Below are positions 37,333 through 49,512 of a stretch of 64,000 bases of DNA, piece by piece. Each line of letters starts with the position of its first letter. Positions within the stretch are counted from its first letter, which is position 1. This DNA is from Lutraria lutraria (taxonomy: Eukaryota; Mollusca; Bivalvia; Venerida; Mactridae). Position numbers and translations under genes: made by a program. Location: positions 890,368 to 954,367 of the forward strand of contig OZ026850.1 of assembly GCA_964023205.1 (NCBI GenBank). The letters run 5' to 3'. The notes under the pieces are model-generated. The model had not been told where the DNA came from, searched no databases, and saw only the letters and a program-made list of their open reading frames with translations.

Positions 37333-40300
37333 GTAAGAATACACATGCTTGTTTTTAGATCATCAATACTTAGTTGATAAGCATGCTGACTATGCATCAT
37401 GTAGGGCCTACAGTGCCATTTCTCCAAAGCAACAACCTTTGGGAGTCGTGGTATCATATTCATTTTATTTAGCAAGTATAAATGATATCAGAATGTATAT
37501 ACGTTACATTTTTTCGAAATTTCAAAGTTATATCTGGAGGTATGCATGTCAGAATGCTAGTTGACACCCACTATACATAGTTCCCACATCTACAATATTT
37601 ACCTCCCTTGGCAGCCATCTTGTTTGGCTAATTCAACAGGCATCGATAGAAGATATTTATATTTTTGCTTTGATAATTCTAAATATAGGATATTTATATG
37701 TGACAATGACATTTTCTTACACCTGATGTACAACTTCATGATTAAGTTAACTTTTATAAAATGAGATGTTTAATAACCAATTTTCAGATTTTTTTTCTAT
37801 TAAGCACATAAGAAATTTGCCTAGCATAATAACTTCCAATATTGTAGATGTGGGAACTATGTATATTCTTTTTAACCATAAGGTATCAATGTATGATTAT
37901 ATATAAACTACTATCATTCATAAATATAACTTTGAATGTTCTGGAAATATGAGAGAAATTATAACTTTTTAAATACCGGTACGCACATAGTAACGCGTTT
38001 CATTTTTAAGATTTGTATGATTCCAGCAGCACCGACAATTGATACGAAAGTTGACGATCAGACCAAGTCACTAGGAGAACCATGGGAACTAAACTTACCA
38101 ATCAGTGGAGATGGTCCCTTTACAGTCAAGGTCATGAAGGATGATACTGAACTCATAGGGAATGATCATATTGAAATCTCACCCACTGCTGATCGTGTCA
38201 CAGTTAAGGTCAATAAGTTGATAATGGAGGATTCTGGATCATACTGTATTGGTGTGTCCAATGATATTGGTACTGACTCTTGCACTTTTGAGATGAAGGT
38301 TTTGGGTAAGTTACTTTTAAAATCCTGTTGATTTTTCAGCTATTAATAACAGCAATGACAAATAATGCATAAACATAAAATACGTATAATGCAATTACAT
38401 GTAATTTAAAAATAACTAATGTAATTTGATCAATAAAATCATTGTAAAAACAAAAAAAAGAACATTTTATTCATTCTGGAATAAATATTTAACCTTAAAA
38501 TCTACAAAAGGAAATCATATTACATACATTACTCTTAAGAAAGAGTATGTGTGATATGATAAAAAGGTTAGCTATTTACTCAGTAAGTCATTTCCTCAAT
38601 GGCATAAACACGTATTCAATTAAGCAAGTAATTTAGTATCTTCAAATAAGTTTATCCTCAATGATTCAGTTTGTCATGAGCATTATACAGTGTGTTTAGA
38701 ATACTTTTGTATTTTACTCTTAATTTGGTTCAATTTATCCCGTTCTACTCCCATAATTTTGAACTATGCTAATATTTTGGTTAAGGTAAATACAACTTTA
38801 GATACCAGTACCTCCTAGTAGAAATAGGAACAAAAGTGTTGAGGAAGCTGTTTGATTGTAAAGTTGGCATCGACTTTGGACAATACTTGGCTACTAACCC
38901 AATGAAAATCAACCCATCTCCAAGTAGTAAACTCACATCTCTGATGACTGGTAAGAATCCCATAATAAAAGACCCCCAGCAAAAATTACTTCCACCTAAG
39001 AAGGCAAAGCCTGTATCTTCAGAATTTGATATCACCCTTCTAACTTGCTTATTAAGGAATGTGTGTGGACTACGTCCTCCAAACAACCTAGCATGGATGC
39101 ATCCAATGACCACAGACACTTCAGTTGAGGCAACAATCACTAGACTAAAAGATTGCAGGAACAATGTGAGTACCTATACCCTATTTAACTCTGTTTATTC
39201 GTTTACTATTAATTTGAAGTAATAATTAATCACGCAAAAGTTACATAACCTGTGTTACAACTAAATGGCTAAATCCAGACGCAAATGCAAAATCACTTAT
39301 TTTGTGTTAACTAATTTCTTTTCTTTTTTGGAAGGGGATAAATTTGAAAATCATAAACGTAAATTTTCAGTTGTCACACAGTGGAACCGTGTTGTTTCCA
39401 GAAACAGACCTCAATGATAAATGGACAGAATTGAGTGATGTAAGTATGAGATTAAATACTATCTCCTTGTTCAGTTGCTTGATTATAATGCTAGTTCTTA
39501 TTTCATATTATAGCTAGGGGTTAGTTCCTGTATTTGTAATTATGAATGATTTTTGGTAATAATAATTTTCTTATAATGGCTCACAAGTGTGTGGACATTG
39601 AGTTAATGTAACTTTTTGATAGTCTACTTCTTTTCATAAGAACTTCTTTAGCAACAATGACAATATTGCTGTTGTTTGATAAAATCTCTTTATTCCAAGA
39701 TACGTTCTCCTTTATTTCCCAGCATTATAACATTCATGTGTTTTTCCTTCATTCAGTGCTTTTCCCCTCCTCTATTCTATTGAGGTCTTGTTATGGTTTT
39801 CTACATTGTTTTGTCCAACTGTGACACTTCATTAATTAGTTGGTTATCTGCCTATCCCCAGGCCACAAATATCATCAGTATTCCAATCCCACCACTCATT
39901 ATCAGTTCTCCGATTATCAACGCGTCCAAGTGTAGCACAACCCAGGACCCCGTTAATTGTGACTGTGAATTCTCAACCTCCTCACTTGAAATGATTTTGT
40001 AATTCAGATTGATGGAGTCATGAGGACCATCAGTTGGAGCTTACTATGGTTTTTGTGTGTGAGTCTGTGTAGTTAAGAAATAGTTTGCATAACAATTAAC
40101 AATATATTAGATATTTTCGATAAAATAATGTGTCTTGGTAGCAAACATAATACTATGATCCACATTCACTCTTCGAAATCTTTTCTTCAGATTCTGACTG
40201 AACTTAATAATCATTGTGGTAAAGCAGGCATCACTGATTTATCTAAATTAATTGATGCAGCCAGTAAAATGGGTATTGATGATAAAATGCAGAAATATTT

Positions 40301-43300
40301 TACTGAAATTATAAATATGTGGAATGAATGTGATCAGGAAATTATGACGGAACTAATGAAGCATGGAGAAAAAATGACAGCAATGAAAGATGATATAGGT
40401 GAAGTTAAAGAAATTGTTAGCGAATTCAAGGGACTCTTGAAAGGTACATTGTATTTCCTATGAGCCAATATTGTATCTATACAGTCATGTTGGGAAATTG
40501 ATTGGGAGGTTTATGTAAGTGTTACATAGGTAAAGTTCAGGGACCCGTTCTATCAACATACTTATGCATTAAATAAAGCGTAGCTTTGGCGTATGTCTGA
40601 AATTAAACGTAAATGACGTTCTATCAATATTGACATTTTAGGCACAGGACCTTGCAATTTTATCCATATAACACCAATAGACCCCAAAAACATAATCCGA
40701 GCTTCGTTCATAGACCGGTACATATATAAAAACGCAAATCGTAAATGTTGACGTAAATACAAAGTTACGCTTACGATTTTTCGTAAGTTACGCATTGTTG
40801 ATAGAACGGGGCCCTGATGTAATATACTTTAGATGTATCTCGTTAAACATTTTATACCAACCTTCTTTAAAAAGCAGTCCACTTGGCACAATGCAATTTG
40901 TTCACCAAGAGTTAAGGTATTGGGATCGTAATGGACACGTTTTCAAACTTCTATTTTTTTATTATTTTTATAATCTACAAGCATGTACAGATTTATGTGC
41001 AAAATATTATGAATTTTACCGTCAGAAAAAGAGAAGGTTTTATTACAGTCACCCCCTGACCTCAGAATTTCGAAAAACTGAGTCAGGGGTATGGTTGGAA
41101 AAATAACAATAAAGTACTCAATTTTCACAATTTTTTCTTGTGAATTGTTTCAAATCATTCTATATACATTAAGTAAATAACAAAAAGAATCTATACAACA
41201 TTAAAATACTTTAACATGGAACTATATGTAATAATGTGACGAGGAGGTATGAAAAATCCAGCAAATTTTCTGCATTTCGGAAAAACTGTTTGTTCAAAAC
41301 TTACATTTTTTTATCTTAATAAAGAATGGCAAATGAAATAACATACACTATTTTTATCTACAAACTATATGGAATAAAAGTACAAAAGAAGAAAATCTTT
41401 TACCGTCTATAACTAAAGATATACAAATTTGAATAATACTACCCTCCAAAAGTTGACACGCTGTGTTATAGGAAAGCACAATTCCTCATGTATTGCTTAT
41501 GTTTTGTAAGAAAGAAGTCCATCAAGCAATACAATGATATGATTGTTTGAGTTAAACTTTTCATTTCTGAAGTAAAAATCATGTAATATTATTTATATAC
41601 AATGAATAAATTCTTGAATTTAGTTAGCAACTATGTTCAATGTATATCGTATTGAATAACATACAATAATTGAAAAATGTTTTTTGTTTCAAAATATTTC
41701 TATTTATTCTGCAGATATCACATATCTCTAATTTTAAAGCTATTGCAATTAATAAATCAAATTGAAAATATAAAACAATGAATCTCAAGCTTAATAAAAT
41801 ATAAATGCATAATAACAAAATGTCATTCGCTTAGAAGCTATTCAGAAGCTTTTAATCCGAAGTACTGTCTCATTATTAATGTAATTTCCTAAAAACAAGT
41901 CACATTTGTTACCAATGGAAACCCATCAATATTTAGGACTGTAAAAATGTTTCTTAGTCCATCTACACCAGATTGTCTAAATATAATTTCCTTTCCAAAT
42001 ATTTAATCATGAGCCAGTAATGATTTCTGCAGTTGACCGCTAACAAATTCCAGAACTTACGAGATGATCTAATGACCTTAAGGTTTAAACTTTTCGGTGT
42101 TAAATAATACAGAACATTTTAAGAGTCACTGGTGAAAATCTTGCAGTTAGAAGATCAGATAAGTTGAATAAGATGACTTAGAGACTCCACATCCGCATCA
42201 GTATTGTGTGCCTTTATATACTTATATGACAGCTCTGTCCAAAATCTTCATGTTACAATGACTGTCCTAGAATCTGCTTCCTATCATACTGTCCATACAA
42301 CAAGATACTGATTGCAGACAAAAAAGTAACAGGTTTCCCAGAGACAATCAGTTTCCCTGTTTCATCCAAATGTTTACCAGATTTGATCTCCACTGCTGCA
42401 AGCTGGATAATGTGGAGCCTTCCAGAACTGCAAACTGAAAAATATTGCTTAAATTCAGAGGTTAATCTGTATTGTCTAATTTTGTACTTGTACCTGTATT
42501 GTCATTAGATCTTATCGGTTTGAAATATTTTCATTGACATATTCACAGCATTTATGAATTTGGTACTTAAAAACAACTTAAATTTTAAAACAATTATTTT
42601 GAATCCATTTTCAGACAAAGAACAAACAAGCTGTAAACAAGTGAAAGGAGATGAGGGAAAATCAATTGCAGATGATGGTTCAGGTATATTTTATTCAGTA
42701 ATGGGCCACTTACATATTCGTAAAATAATGTTACTAGATACATTTTACTTTTTATTTAATAATTAATTATTTGTTTAAACTATAGATCAGATTATTAGCA
42801 ATATTCGTGTGTCACCCTCTGAATGATTTTAAACAACCAAAGAATAAATGTCTACAGGAACGTTCACGCCTATATGGGAAATGTTTGTAAATACATGTAC
42901 ATGTGTATATCTCTTTTTACTTTCTTGAAAGATTATCCCCTGAATTAATCTGGCTCTCATAACTTAAGTTATTTATCTTTTTTGTACATTGTTACATGTA
43001 TTTCCTATTGAATTTATCTTTGATATTAGTCTTTGAAATCTATGTAGCAATCAATAACAAAATAATAAAATTATTTTCAGATATTAGAGAAAAGCTGATT
43101 AGAATTTATGAAGAAGATTGTTCCACCTTGTCAGTGTCTCCTTTGTTTGAAGATGAGACAACTGAACTTTTAAAAATCTACCAGAAACCGAAAATGTTTC
43201 GGGTTAATTATAAGAAAGAACAGAGAAAGGAAAACAATAAACATGAACGTCGAGAAGAACAAACAAAAGATGATAAAAAGGTTATAACATCTTATCAAGA

Positions 43301-45770
43301 TATATTTTGCAAGGAAGACAGTCTGTGTAAGAAAATTTATGTTACAGGAGACGCAGGTGTAGGGAAAACATCTGTATGTAAACGAATGTGTCTGTTATGG
43401 TGTAAATCAAAGTTAAATGATCAAATTGAAGGCATAAATGATGACAAAGGCAATGAACGCATAAAAACTGACAGTCAGTACATGTCTAGATTTGATTTTG
43501 TGTTTTATGTGTCTCTACGTGACACTGATTTAATAGATGTTAGTTCTATGATTGTTGAACAGTTGTTTTACACAGATGATGATATAGAAAAACATGAAAC
43601 AATCAAGCGCATAAAACATAATATTCTGATGAACAAAGATTGCCTTGTTATATTGGATGGTTTTGATGAATGGATGCCTAAGACGAGTGGAAAGAAGAAA
43701 TGTGACAAACCCTCCTGCACATACTCTGAGAAGTGCGTTGTATTGACAACTTGCAGACCGTACAAAATTAATGACATTAGATTGTCGCCCACCGAGATAG
43801 ATCATGAAGTTCAGATTACTGGTCTTGATTCTAACTCTTCATATGCTTATGTTGAATATTTAGTAAAGTATACGAATGAGGCAAATCATGATAGCAAAAT
43901 TCCAGATGAATTCGTCGAAGATGTACGGAAATGTAATCTTGATGACTTACTATGTATTCCGATGATTGCCTCACACTTGGTGGTGCTTTGGTTTGATAGA
44001 GGGTTAACTAAAATGTCTGTAGCACATATTTATTCACACATACTAGACATGCTTTTTGAAAGAGCTGAAAAAAGAGAAGTCAGTATTCCAAAATCAGCAG
44101 GAGGAGAACATCAACTACCAGATTCCCTTGCAGAGTTTACATATTTACAACAACATACCTCTTTATTGTCTAAATTATGTTTACTTTCATTTAAATCATT
44201 TTTTAACAAAGATGAACGGGCTGCAAATCTTGTTTTCACTAAACAGTTAATGTCTGAATCATATAACTTGTCCAATGAAGAAAGTGATTTTCTGTGTCAA
44301 ATTGGTATTTTGTCCAAAAAGAAAGTGATAGGGCATTATTTGACACAAAAGCAAAAAATGTCATTTATTCATAAGAGTTATATTGAATTTTTGGCTGCAT
44401 TTTTTGTATCATCATTTGACAAAAATAATAATTTTGATGAAATTATTAATGAATGGACCTGTGTTAAAGATGTTGTACAGTATGAAAACTTCTTTCTCTT
44501 ACTTACTGGATTTTCTCATCAAAAAATGAATATTTTGCTTGAGAAAATGTACCAATCAATATCAGATCATTTACATTTATGTAGAATAAATACTATATTT
44601 CCTTATGATGATGATTTTAATGATTTTGATAATAATTACCGAGAACAGATCCAAGCACTACAAATTATGATTGTCAGACTTTTCAGTGAGGTCAGGAAAT
44701 ACAATGAACAAGATTGTAGACTTCTGATTGAACATTTAATGTTTGAAGATTATTATGATGATGATGATTATGTTGATTGTTTGAAACGACTTCTATTGTT
44801 AAATACAACATGTATAAAGTCAATATGTTCAGATAAATATTGTGATGAGTTTGATAAAATCCATAGTCTGCGATGTCTTGAAATAAGTGTGTCTGCTGAT
44901 GACGTTGAAAAGTTCACTAAGTGCATACAGAATAATTCAGAACTGCACACTCTTTGTATTAGAAATAATTATGCATTGATACCAGAATTACCTGTGAGAA
45001 GTCTCCATCATCTGACATCATTGTCTCTGTCTCATGTTCAAATACAATATAAAAGTTTACATGATCTGGTGAAATTTCTGTCTGACAATGTTCTCATTGA
45101 AAATATAAAATTGTCTTCTGTGTTTTGTGTTAATCACCAGGATGATGATAGTGACTGTACATTGACTCTAAATCTTCCACAACATACAAAACTCACTACA
45201 TTTTGTCTGGAGGATGATAATATTTCATGTAACAATATAAACAGTTTTAATTTAAAGTCCGTCAAATTGCGGTTATTAAAGCAGAGGAATGATAGACTTT
45301 ATAATAGTGATTTGTTTAATTGTATTAGGTATTCACAACTTAAACAGCTTTGTGTCAATGCTTCTTCTTGCAAGTTAGATAAGAACACAATGAAAGCATT
45401 GACATCATCTGTGAAATCTCTTCCATGTATCAAGGAGCTAAAACTTACGAACATGAAGTTACCTGATGATATTTCATTACAACTACATCCTCAGGTAACA
45501 CAAGTAGATATACAGCTGGATTATGTCACAATGAGTCGTCAATGTTTTCAATGTTTTATTGAAAGTTGTGTGAACACTAAATCTGAGATAGAAGTTGAGT
45601 TATCTTTCTGTCATATTACATCAGTTGATGGAGAAACTCACAGTGAACTGTCAGAGGTGGAGTCTGTGGAATACATGTCTGAATATCTTAAATCAATATC
45701 TAAAATAAAAAACATAGATAAAGATGATAGAAGGCGTTACCGGTTACGCTTTGAAACAACAAGTTATTAG
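37149..45770 (+). CDS. NLR gene B: 2A-like leader, Ig-like, DZIP3-like HEPN, linker, NACHT and LRR-like
   Basis: Proposed exons: 37141-37332 (ATG at 37149), 38027-38305, 38786-39165, 39371-39439, 40191-40443, 42615-42683 and 43081-45770. All have AG/GT borders and matching phases (1-1, 1-1, 1-0, 0-0, 0-1, 1-1, 1). The result is one frame of about 1180 residues. The order of domains is a short leader with a hydrophobic segment and NPGP motif, an Ig-like domain, a HEPN domain of the DZIP3-like type, a helical linker, one charged linker exon and a NACHT/LRR-like module. From family knowledge it should act as an innate immune receptor; its ligand is unknown. Neighbouring genes A and C are paralogues on the same strand. 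The 5' UTR exon is not identified, since the first exon begins after a good acceptor. Expression and joins are inferred. Confidence 0.75.
37576..37861. mobile_element. TA-flanked MITE, 286 bp, in gene B intron 1
   Basis: CATAGTTCCCACATCTACAA at the left matches its inverse TTGTAGATGTGGGAACTATG at the right, with TA on both sides. No coding. The insertion lies between the 2A and Ig exons and is not seen at the matching place in gene C. Confidence 0.75.
38027..38305 (+). CDS. Gene B Ig-like (I-set type) exon
   Basis: A phase 1-1 exon of 279 bp coding for one complete Ig-like domain of about 93 residues: APTIDTKVDDQ at the start, a Trp in GEPWEL at the usual core place, then EDSGSYCIGVSNDIG, the D-x-G-x-Y-x-x-x-x-x-N-x-x-G pattern of I-set strands F and G. 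It resembles the Ig domains of intracellular muscle proteins more than secreted receptors. The acceptor is cagcag, so the start may shift by 3 bp. The gene C copy differs almost entirely by replacement changes. Confidence 0.8.
38786..39165 (+). CDS. Gene B DZIP3-like HEPN exon, first part
   Basis: 380 bp, phase 1 to phase 0. It carries the features of the HEPN domain often labelled DZIP3-like in molluscs: YLLVEIGTKVLRKLFD, then FDITLLTCLLRNVCGLRPP near the middle, and ITRLKDCRNN at the end. The final Arg-Asn is the first half of the HEPN RxxxxH motif, whose His comes from the next exon. HEPN domains are often RNases or adaptors in immune proteins. The acceptor at ggttaag has a weak pyrimidine tract, so the exact 5' limit is less sure. 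Confidence 0.75.
39371..39439 (+). CDS. Gene B HEPN exon, second part
   Basis: 69 bp, phase 0-0, between attttcag and gtaagta. It begins LSHSGTVLFPETDLNDKW and gives the His that completes the motif RNNLSH with the preceding exon; the conserved Trp follows. Confidence 0.7.
39440..40190 (+). other. Gene B intron with an unassigned short frame
   Basis: Intron between the second HEPN exon and the helical exon. A 69-codon frame at 39793-40002 (Ile/Pro-rich start, Cys near the end) has no recognised match and no clear splice sites. Confidence 0.5.
40191..40443 (+). CDS. Gene B helical linker exon
   Basis: 253 bp, phase 0 to phase 1. It codes for 84 residues that begin ILTELNNHCGKAGITDLSKL, the last helix of the DZIP3-like domain, and continue as charged, probably helical or coiled-coil sequence (KHGEKMTAMKDDIGEVKEIV). 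It sits between HEPN and the charged linker exon. Confidence 0.7.
40538..40816. mobile_element. MITE with CAGGG ends, 279 bp, in gene B intron
   Basis: CAGGGACCCGTTCTATCAAC and GTTGATAGAACGGGGCCCTG are inverted repeats with one mismatch. The CAGGG ends are hAT-like. No target duplication was recognised. Confidence 0.7.
41100..42250. other. Gene B intron, nothing recognised
   Basis: AT-rich intron sequence without supported features. Confidence 0.4.
42253..42434 (-). pseudogene. Unidentified minus-strand terminal exon inside gene B intron
   Basis: On the minus strand, an atttttcag acceptor is followed by 182 bp that stay open for 59 codons and end with TAA (stop at 42253-42255). The peptide includes LAAVEIKSGKHLDETGKLIV and FLSAISILLYGQYDRKQ, and is not low-complexity. 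I do not recognise the family. No upstream exon on this strand is visible before the + strand NACHT exon, so it is probably a captured or relic exon. The segment ends just before the homology between genes A and B begins, at about 42448. Confidence 0.35.
42615..42683 (+). CDS. Gene B single linker exon
   Basis: The single-copy counterpart of the array exon in gene A: 69 bp, phase 1-1, starting DKEQTSCKQ and ending ADDGS. Gene B therefore shows the unamplified state. Confidence 0.75.
43081..45770 (+). CDS. NLR gene B terminal exon: NACHT ATPase and LRR-like region
   Basis: 896 residues in one exon starting after attattttcag and ending TAG. Walker A GDAGVGKTS, Walker B CLVILDGFDEW, TTCRP and FIHKSYIEFLAAFFV are all present, so the ATPase should be intact. 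It is 15 residues shorter than gene A, with indels in the Asp-rich segments and in the LRR-like part (for example SSIRNDY is RNNY). Replacement changes concentrate in the C-terminal third, while the P-loop region changes mainly silently. The role is the sensor and oligomerisation engine of the receptor, inferred from the NACHT family. Confidence 0.85.
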
Positions 45771-46675
45771 TAAACGTTTCATTCTATTTCAGTAAACATT
45801 TTGTGCAAAAGTATGATTTTACAGCATGTTTTGATGAACTCGTTAGCAAAATGTGCGGAAATTACACGGACGAAAATGGCCGTAAATTTTTTATTAGTGA
45901 ATGGAAACATGTCATGTGACCATTTATTTTCTTAATTAAATCATTTCCTACAAGTTGAGTCATGTTTTGGTGCAAAATTCCGAAAAAAGTTGTTTTTGGC
46001 ATTTTTGTGATTTTGATGAAAATTCGGAAATTTTAATTTCTTTTTATAAAGAGCTTTATTTGCATTTGTTTTACTATAAAACATTCATTAAAGACTTTGT
46101 AAGACAAATGTAACCAGAATATGTAGTTTGAAGTATGAATTTTGTTTGTTTAATTGATAACATTTAACAAATTGTTTTGTTTTCCATGTTTTTTGTACAT
46201 CAAAGTTTACTATTGTGTAAATATTTACATGATTCACTGATTTTTTTGCACTGAATATACATTTATAGATATTTATGTCGTTATCAGAATAATAAAATAA
46301 TATGTATCTTTGATAATCTCTTCTTGCTTGTTATTATGAGACAAATCAGAAATTTACCACAAGATATTGCTAGATGACTTAATGTATGAGTTCTGTCAAC
46401 AAGAAACAAGACATCCAGAGATGTAAATTGTAGATAAATTCTACATTAATGTACAGATTATAAAACTACATGTATGTCTGTCCGTTCCATTAAAATCTTG
46501 CTTTATCCACAAGTTTGGATATCTGCATGATGATCGAATTCCTCTTCACACGAACCAGATTATAAAACATAGATACTTAAAAAACATCGATCGTTGGGTG
46601 AAGAACGTGAACTCAGTTGTATTTATCAATTAATACAGAATTCATTATCTCCCTTGGATAACCTAGCTGACACAA
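45771..46675 (+). other. 3' UTR and flank of gene B
   Basis: Matches 17858-18768 with one substitution. Contains AATAAA at 46291-46296. Beyond 46675 the copies diverge and indels appear. Confidence 0.8.
46291..46296 (+). terminator. Polyadenylation signal of gene B
   Basis: AATAAA about 520 bp after the stop, in the conserved 3' region. Confidence 0.5.
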
Positions 46676-46705
46676 AATCAACATTAAAATATTTTCATAC
46701 CAAGT

Positions 46706-46857
46706 CAGGCCCGTAGGAATCTAGATAGATTGGGGGGATAATTTTAAATTTTGCCTGACAACAGAGGGGGGATAGGCGTGGCGAAAAATTTAGGCCGTTT
46801 AATTACCATGGCAGTCAAAATTTGGGTACTAATCCCCCTTCGCTTCCTACGGCCCTG
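46706..46857. mobile_element. CAGGCCCG MITE, gene B copy
   Basis: Counterpart of 18799-18962 with the same 14-bp ends but internal differences and deletions. It is clearly more diverged than the adjacent 3' UTR. Confidence 0.6.
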
Positions 46858-47186
46858 AAAGTTACCTTCTTCAAACAGATTGAATGATAAATGTTTGTAG
46901 AACTAACTGTAAACAAGCGGATAGAAATGAAAGGACGGAACAAAACTGTATACTGTTCACAGAAGATTTTAAAGCTAAAAACACAAACTGAGCAAGAAAT
47001 ATTTATAAACCAAACAAATACTGTTCTATGTCACTAACACTCCGACAGACAAACAATTCATTCATACATTCATTACGTCAGTCAATCATCAAATCATAAT
47101 TACCTCCTCATTCAGACAGACACAAGCTCGCACATTCACTATCAAGCTTACATTTACAGTTGACGATCTCAGTATGTACAACGATG

Positions 47187-47364
47187 TACTGTCAAACCTG
47201 TGTTAGCGGCCACCTCCGAATAATGGTCATCCTGTGAATAAAAGCATTCTTTTAATACCCGTTTTAATAATCAAGAACAAAATGACCTCCGAATAAAGGC
47301 CACCTATCTATAAAGACCACATTTCGTCTTTCACTAGGATGGCCTTTGTTCAGAGGTTTGATTG
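47187..47364. mobile_element. Foldback MITE with tcaaacct ends
   Basis: The left part (tgtcaaacctgtgttagcgg) pairs partly with the right part (cctttgttcagaggtttgat). Internal gcggccacctccgaataatg and cctccgaataaaggcc motifs repeat. The style is that of common invertebrate MITEs; the family is not assigned. Confidence 0.45.
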
Positions 47365-47769
47365 TGTTTACAATCATACAGGTAGGGAACATTTCTCAGT
47401 GCATTACTCACTTAATAATGTGTGTTTTTATATCATTCATAGGGAAACACATAACTTTCTTGAATAATCGCTTCTTGTCATAAAATATTATTTATATTAC
47501 ATTACAAGAATGAATTAACAAACATTATTAAATTACTATTTATTATCAGCCTTGTAACTTGTTTACTGCCTAGCATAATATTGCAGTGACATTTCCAATA
47601 AGCGCGCCAATATCTATATCACTTCCCGGCCCGGATAGATATAAAGCAAACATTTTAAGCAATTTGATTGGCTACGCACGCGGCCGTCTTTGCTATTCCT
47701 GTGGTTTTAAAACATTTGAAATGAAACTGATTCAGATAATAGATAATTATTTAATAAAATTGTCAATAA

Positions 47770-47840
47770 ATAAGTCAGGTGACTTCATGGTCAGGTGACT
47801 TTAGGTAACTTCATGATCAGGTGACTTTATTGTCCGGTAA
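47770..47840. repeat. Outlying 16-bp minisatellite cluster
   Basis: Four to five units of GTCAGGTGACTTCATG and variants, about 1.2 kb before the main array of the same repeat. Confidence 0.75.
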
Positions 47841-48079
47841 TATAAGTGATTTGATATAGGCCAAAAATGTTGATTTTAGTCCATATCTGTAGAAGTTGCC
47901 AGCTCCTTATGGAAGGGTAAGTTAGTACTGGTTAGGGTACAGTCCTAGAAATGAACCGGCCGCCGTATATAACTGAATAATCATTAGAAATAGCGTGAAA
48001 GCCATTAAAACACAAAATATGATGCAACTTATGTAACTAATTAAGTATCTTTCTTTGTGTGTTTACATACATCAAAGAG

Positions 48080-48180
48080 CTAAAGAATACCAACGACTAC
48101 TAGATCTCATTTCGGATATAAACAATGGTCGAAGTATCCGAAATTTCTTGGGCTTTCATTTTAGTCTGAAACAATTCAAG
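48080..48180 (+). CDS. Isolated exon of an unidentified gene
   Basis: An open stretch ending at a strong donor (aag/gtaaga). The acceptor may be at 48077 or 48079. The peptide includes EYQRLLDLISDINNGRSIRN and FSLKQFK and looks like a real protein segment, not simple sequence. An acceptor (ttttccag) at 48641-48648 could join it in frame to a short terminal exon, 48649-48678, ending TAA. I do not recognise the protein. Confidence 0.35.
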
Positions 48181-48229
48181 GTAAGACAGTCTTAATGTTG
48201 TGTGATAAAGAATAAAGTGTAACTAACAG

Positions 48230-48405
48230 TGCTACCTTTCCAAAAAACACCCTTTGGGAGTAGTAAAATTATATTGTTGAAAGGAGGTTGTTGCTTTAGA
48301 GAGGTTATATTATTAATAGTTGAATAATGCAGTAAGAAAAACAATGCGCGTGTTGAAAGGAGGTTGTTGCTCAAGAGAGGGCCTCTCTGGAGAGGTAGTA
48401 CTGTA
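48230..48405. repeat. CCTCTC hairpin repeats
   Basis: Two adjacent copies of the hairpin family seen at 22.6-24.3 kb: gaaaggaggttgttgct occurs at 48279 and 48355, each next to gagagg runs. Confidence 0.55.
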
Positions 48406-49004
48406 TTTATTATTACACTCCAGTCCTGTTCGGAAATTTGAAAGAAAAATATGATATTAACAATATCATTATTACAGTCTTTTCTGTAGGCTGACTTCCT
48501 GCACTCTTAGATATCCTTATCGTTGAATTAAATGTGTTTACATTTGATGAAAATGCTGAAAAAATTGGTTTGTAGAATAATCAAGGTTATAACATGTTAG
48601 TACTTATGTTGAAGGTTCTTAATATGCATGTACATTTTTCTTTTCCAGGGCTCTCCCACTACAGCTATGATTAAGTAATGCATGACAAATTAAGGGAACC
48701 AACCCGCAGTATCTAGTATTGTCAGTTGACTTTGATTACTCCCCTTCTTTGGCAAATTGGTGTATTAATTGTTGATGTTTGCTTTTCTTGCTGAAGGGGA
48801 CGAATGGACACGTCAAAGGTCCTTTTGCTGGACACTCATTTGGGGGCTACTCTTGGACTGAACCAGAGATTTAAGCGTGTTTAGAAACACACGTGGAATT
48901 TGAGAATTAACAATAATTTATGTTTTCATTATTTTAATAACTGTACTGAAGTTGAATTTCATAATTGATAATGAACAATATTATAATTTATGTTTTCCTA
49001 TTTT

Positions 49005-49512
49005 GTGGTCAGGTGACTTCATGGTAAGATGTCTTTATGGTCAGGTTACATCATGGTCAGGTGTCTTCATGGTCAGGTTACTTTATGATCAGGTAACTTT
49101 ATGGTCAGGTAACTTCATAGTCAGGTTACTTCATGGCCATGTGACTTCATGGTCAGGTGACTTCTTGGTCAGGTGACTTTATGGTCAGGTAACTTCATAG
49201 TCAGGTTACTTCATGGCCATGTGACTTCATGGTCAGGTGACTTCTTGGTCAGGTGACTTTATGGTCAGGTAACTTCATGGCCATGTGATTGCATGGTCAG
49301 GTGACTTCTTGGTCAGGTGACTTCATGGTTCGGTAACTTCATGGTCAGATGACTCATGGCCATGTGACTTCAGGTAACTTCATGATCAGGTGACTTCAAG
49401 GTTAGGTAACTTCATGGTCAGGTGACTTCAAGGTCAGGTGACTTTAGGTAACTTCATAGTCAGGTGAATTCATGGTTAGGTGACTTCATGGTCATGGTCA
49501 GGTGACTTCGGT
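49005..49512. repeat. 16-bp minisatellite
   Basis: About 30 units of GGTCAGGTGACTTCAT and variants (ggtaacttcat, ggccatgtgactt). CAGGTG E-box-like hexamers repeat throughout. Confidence 0.9.

Noticed and set aside
38781..39164. 127-codon minus-strand frame
   Set aside because: It is the shadow of the HEPN exon on the + strand, which has recognisable domain motifs.
43530..43805. Minus-strand frames inside the NACHT exon
   Set aside because: They are shadows of the NACHT coding sequence, which carries Walker motifs on the + strand.
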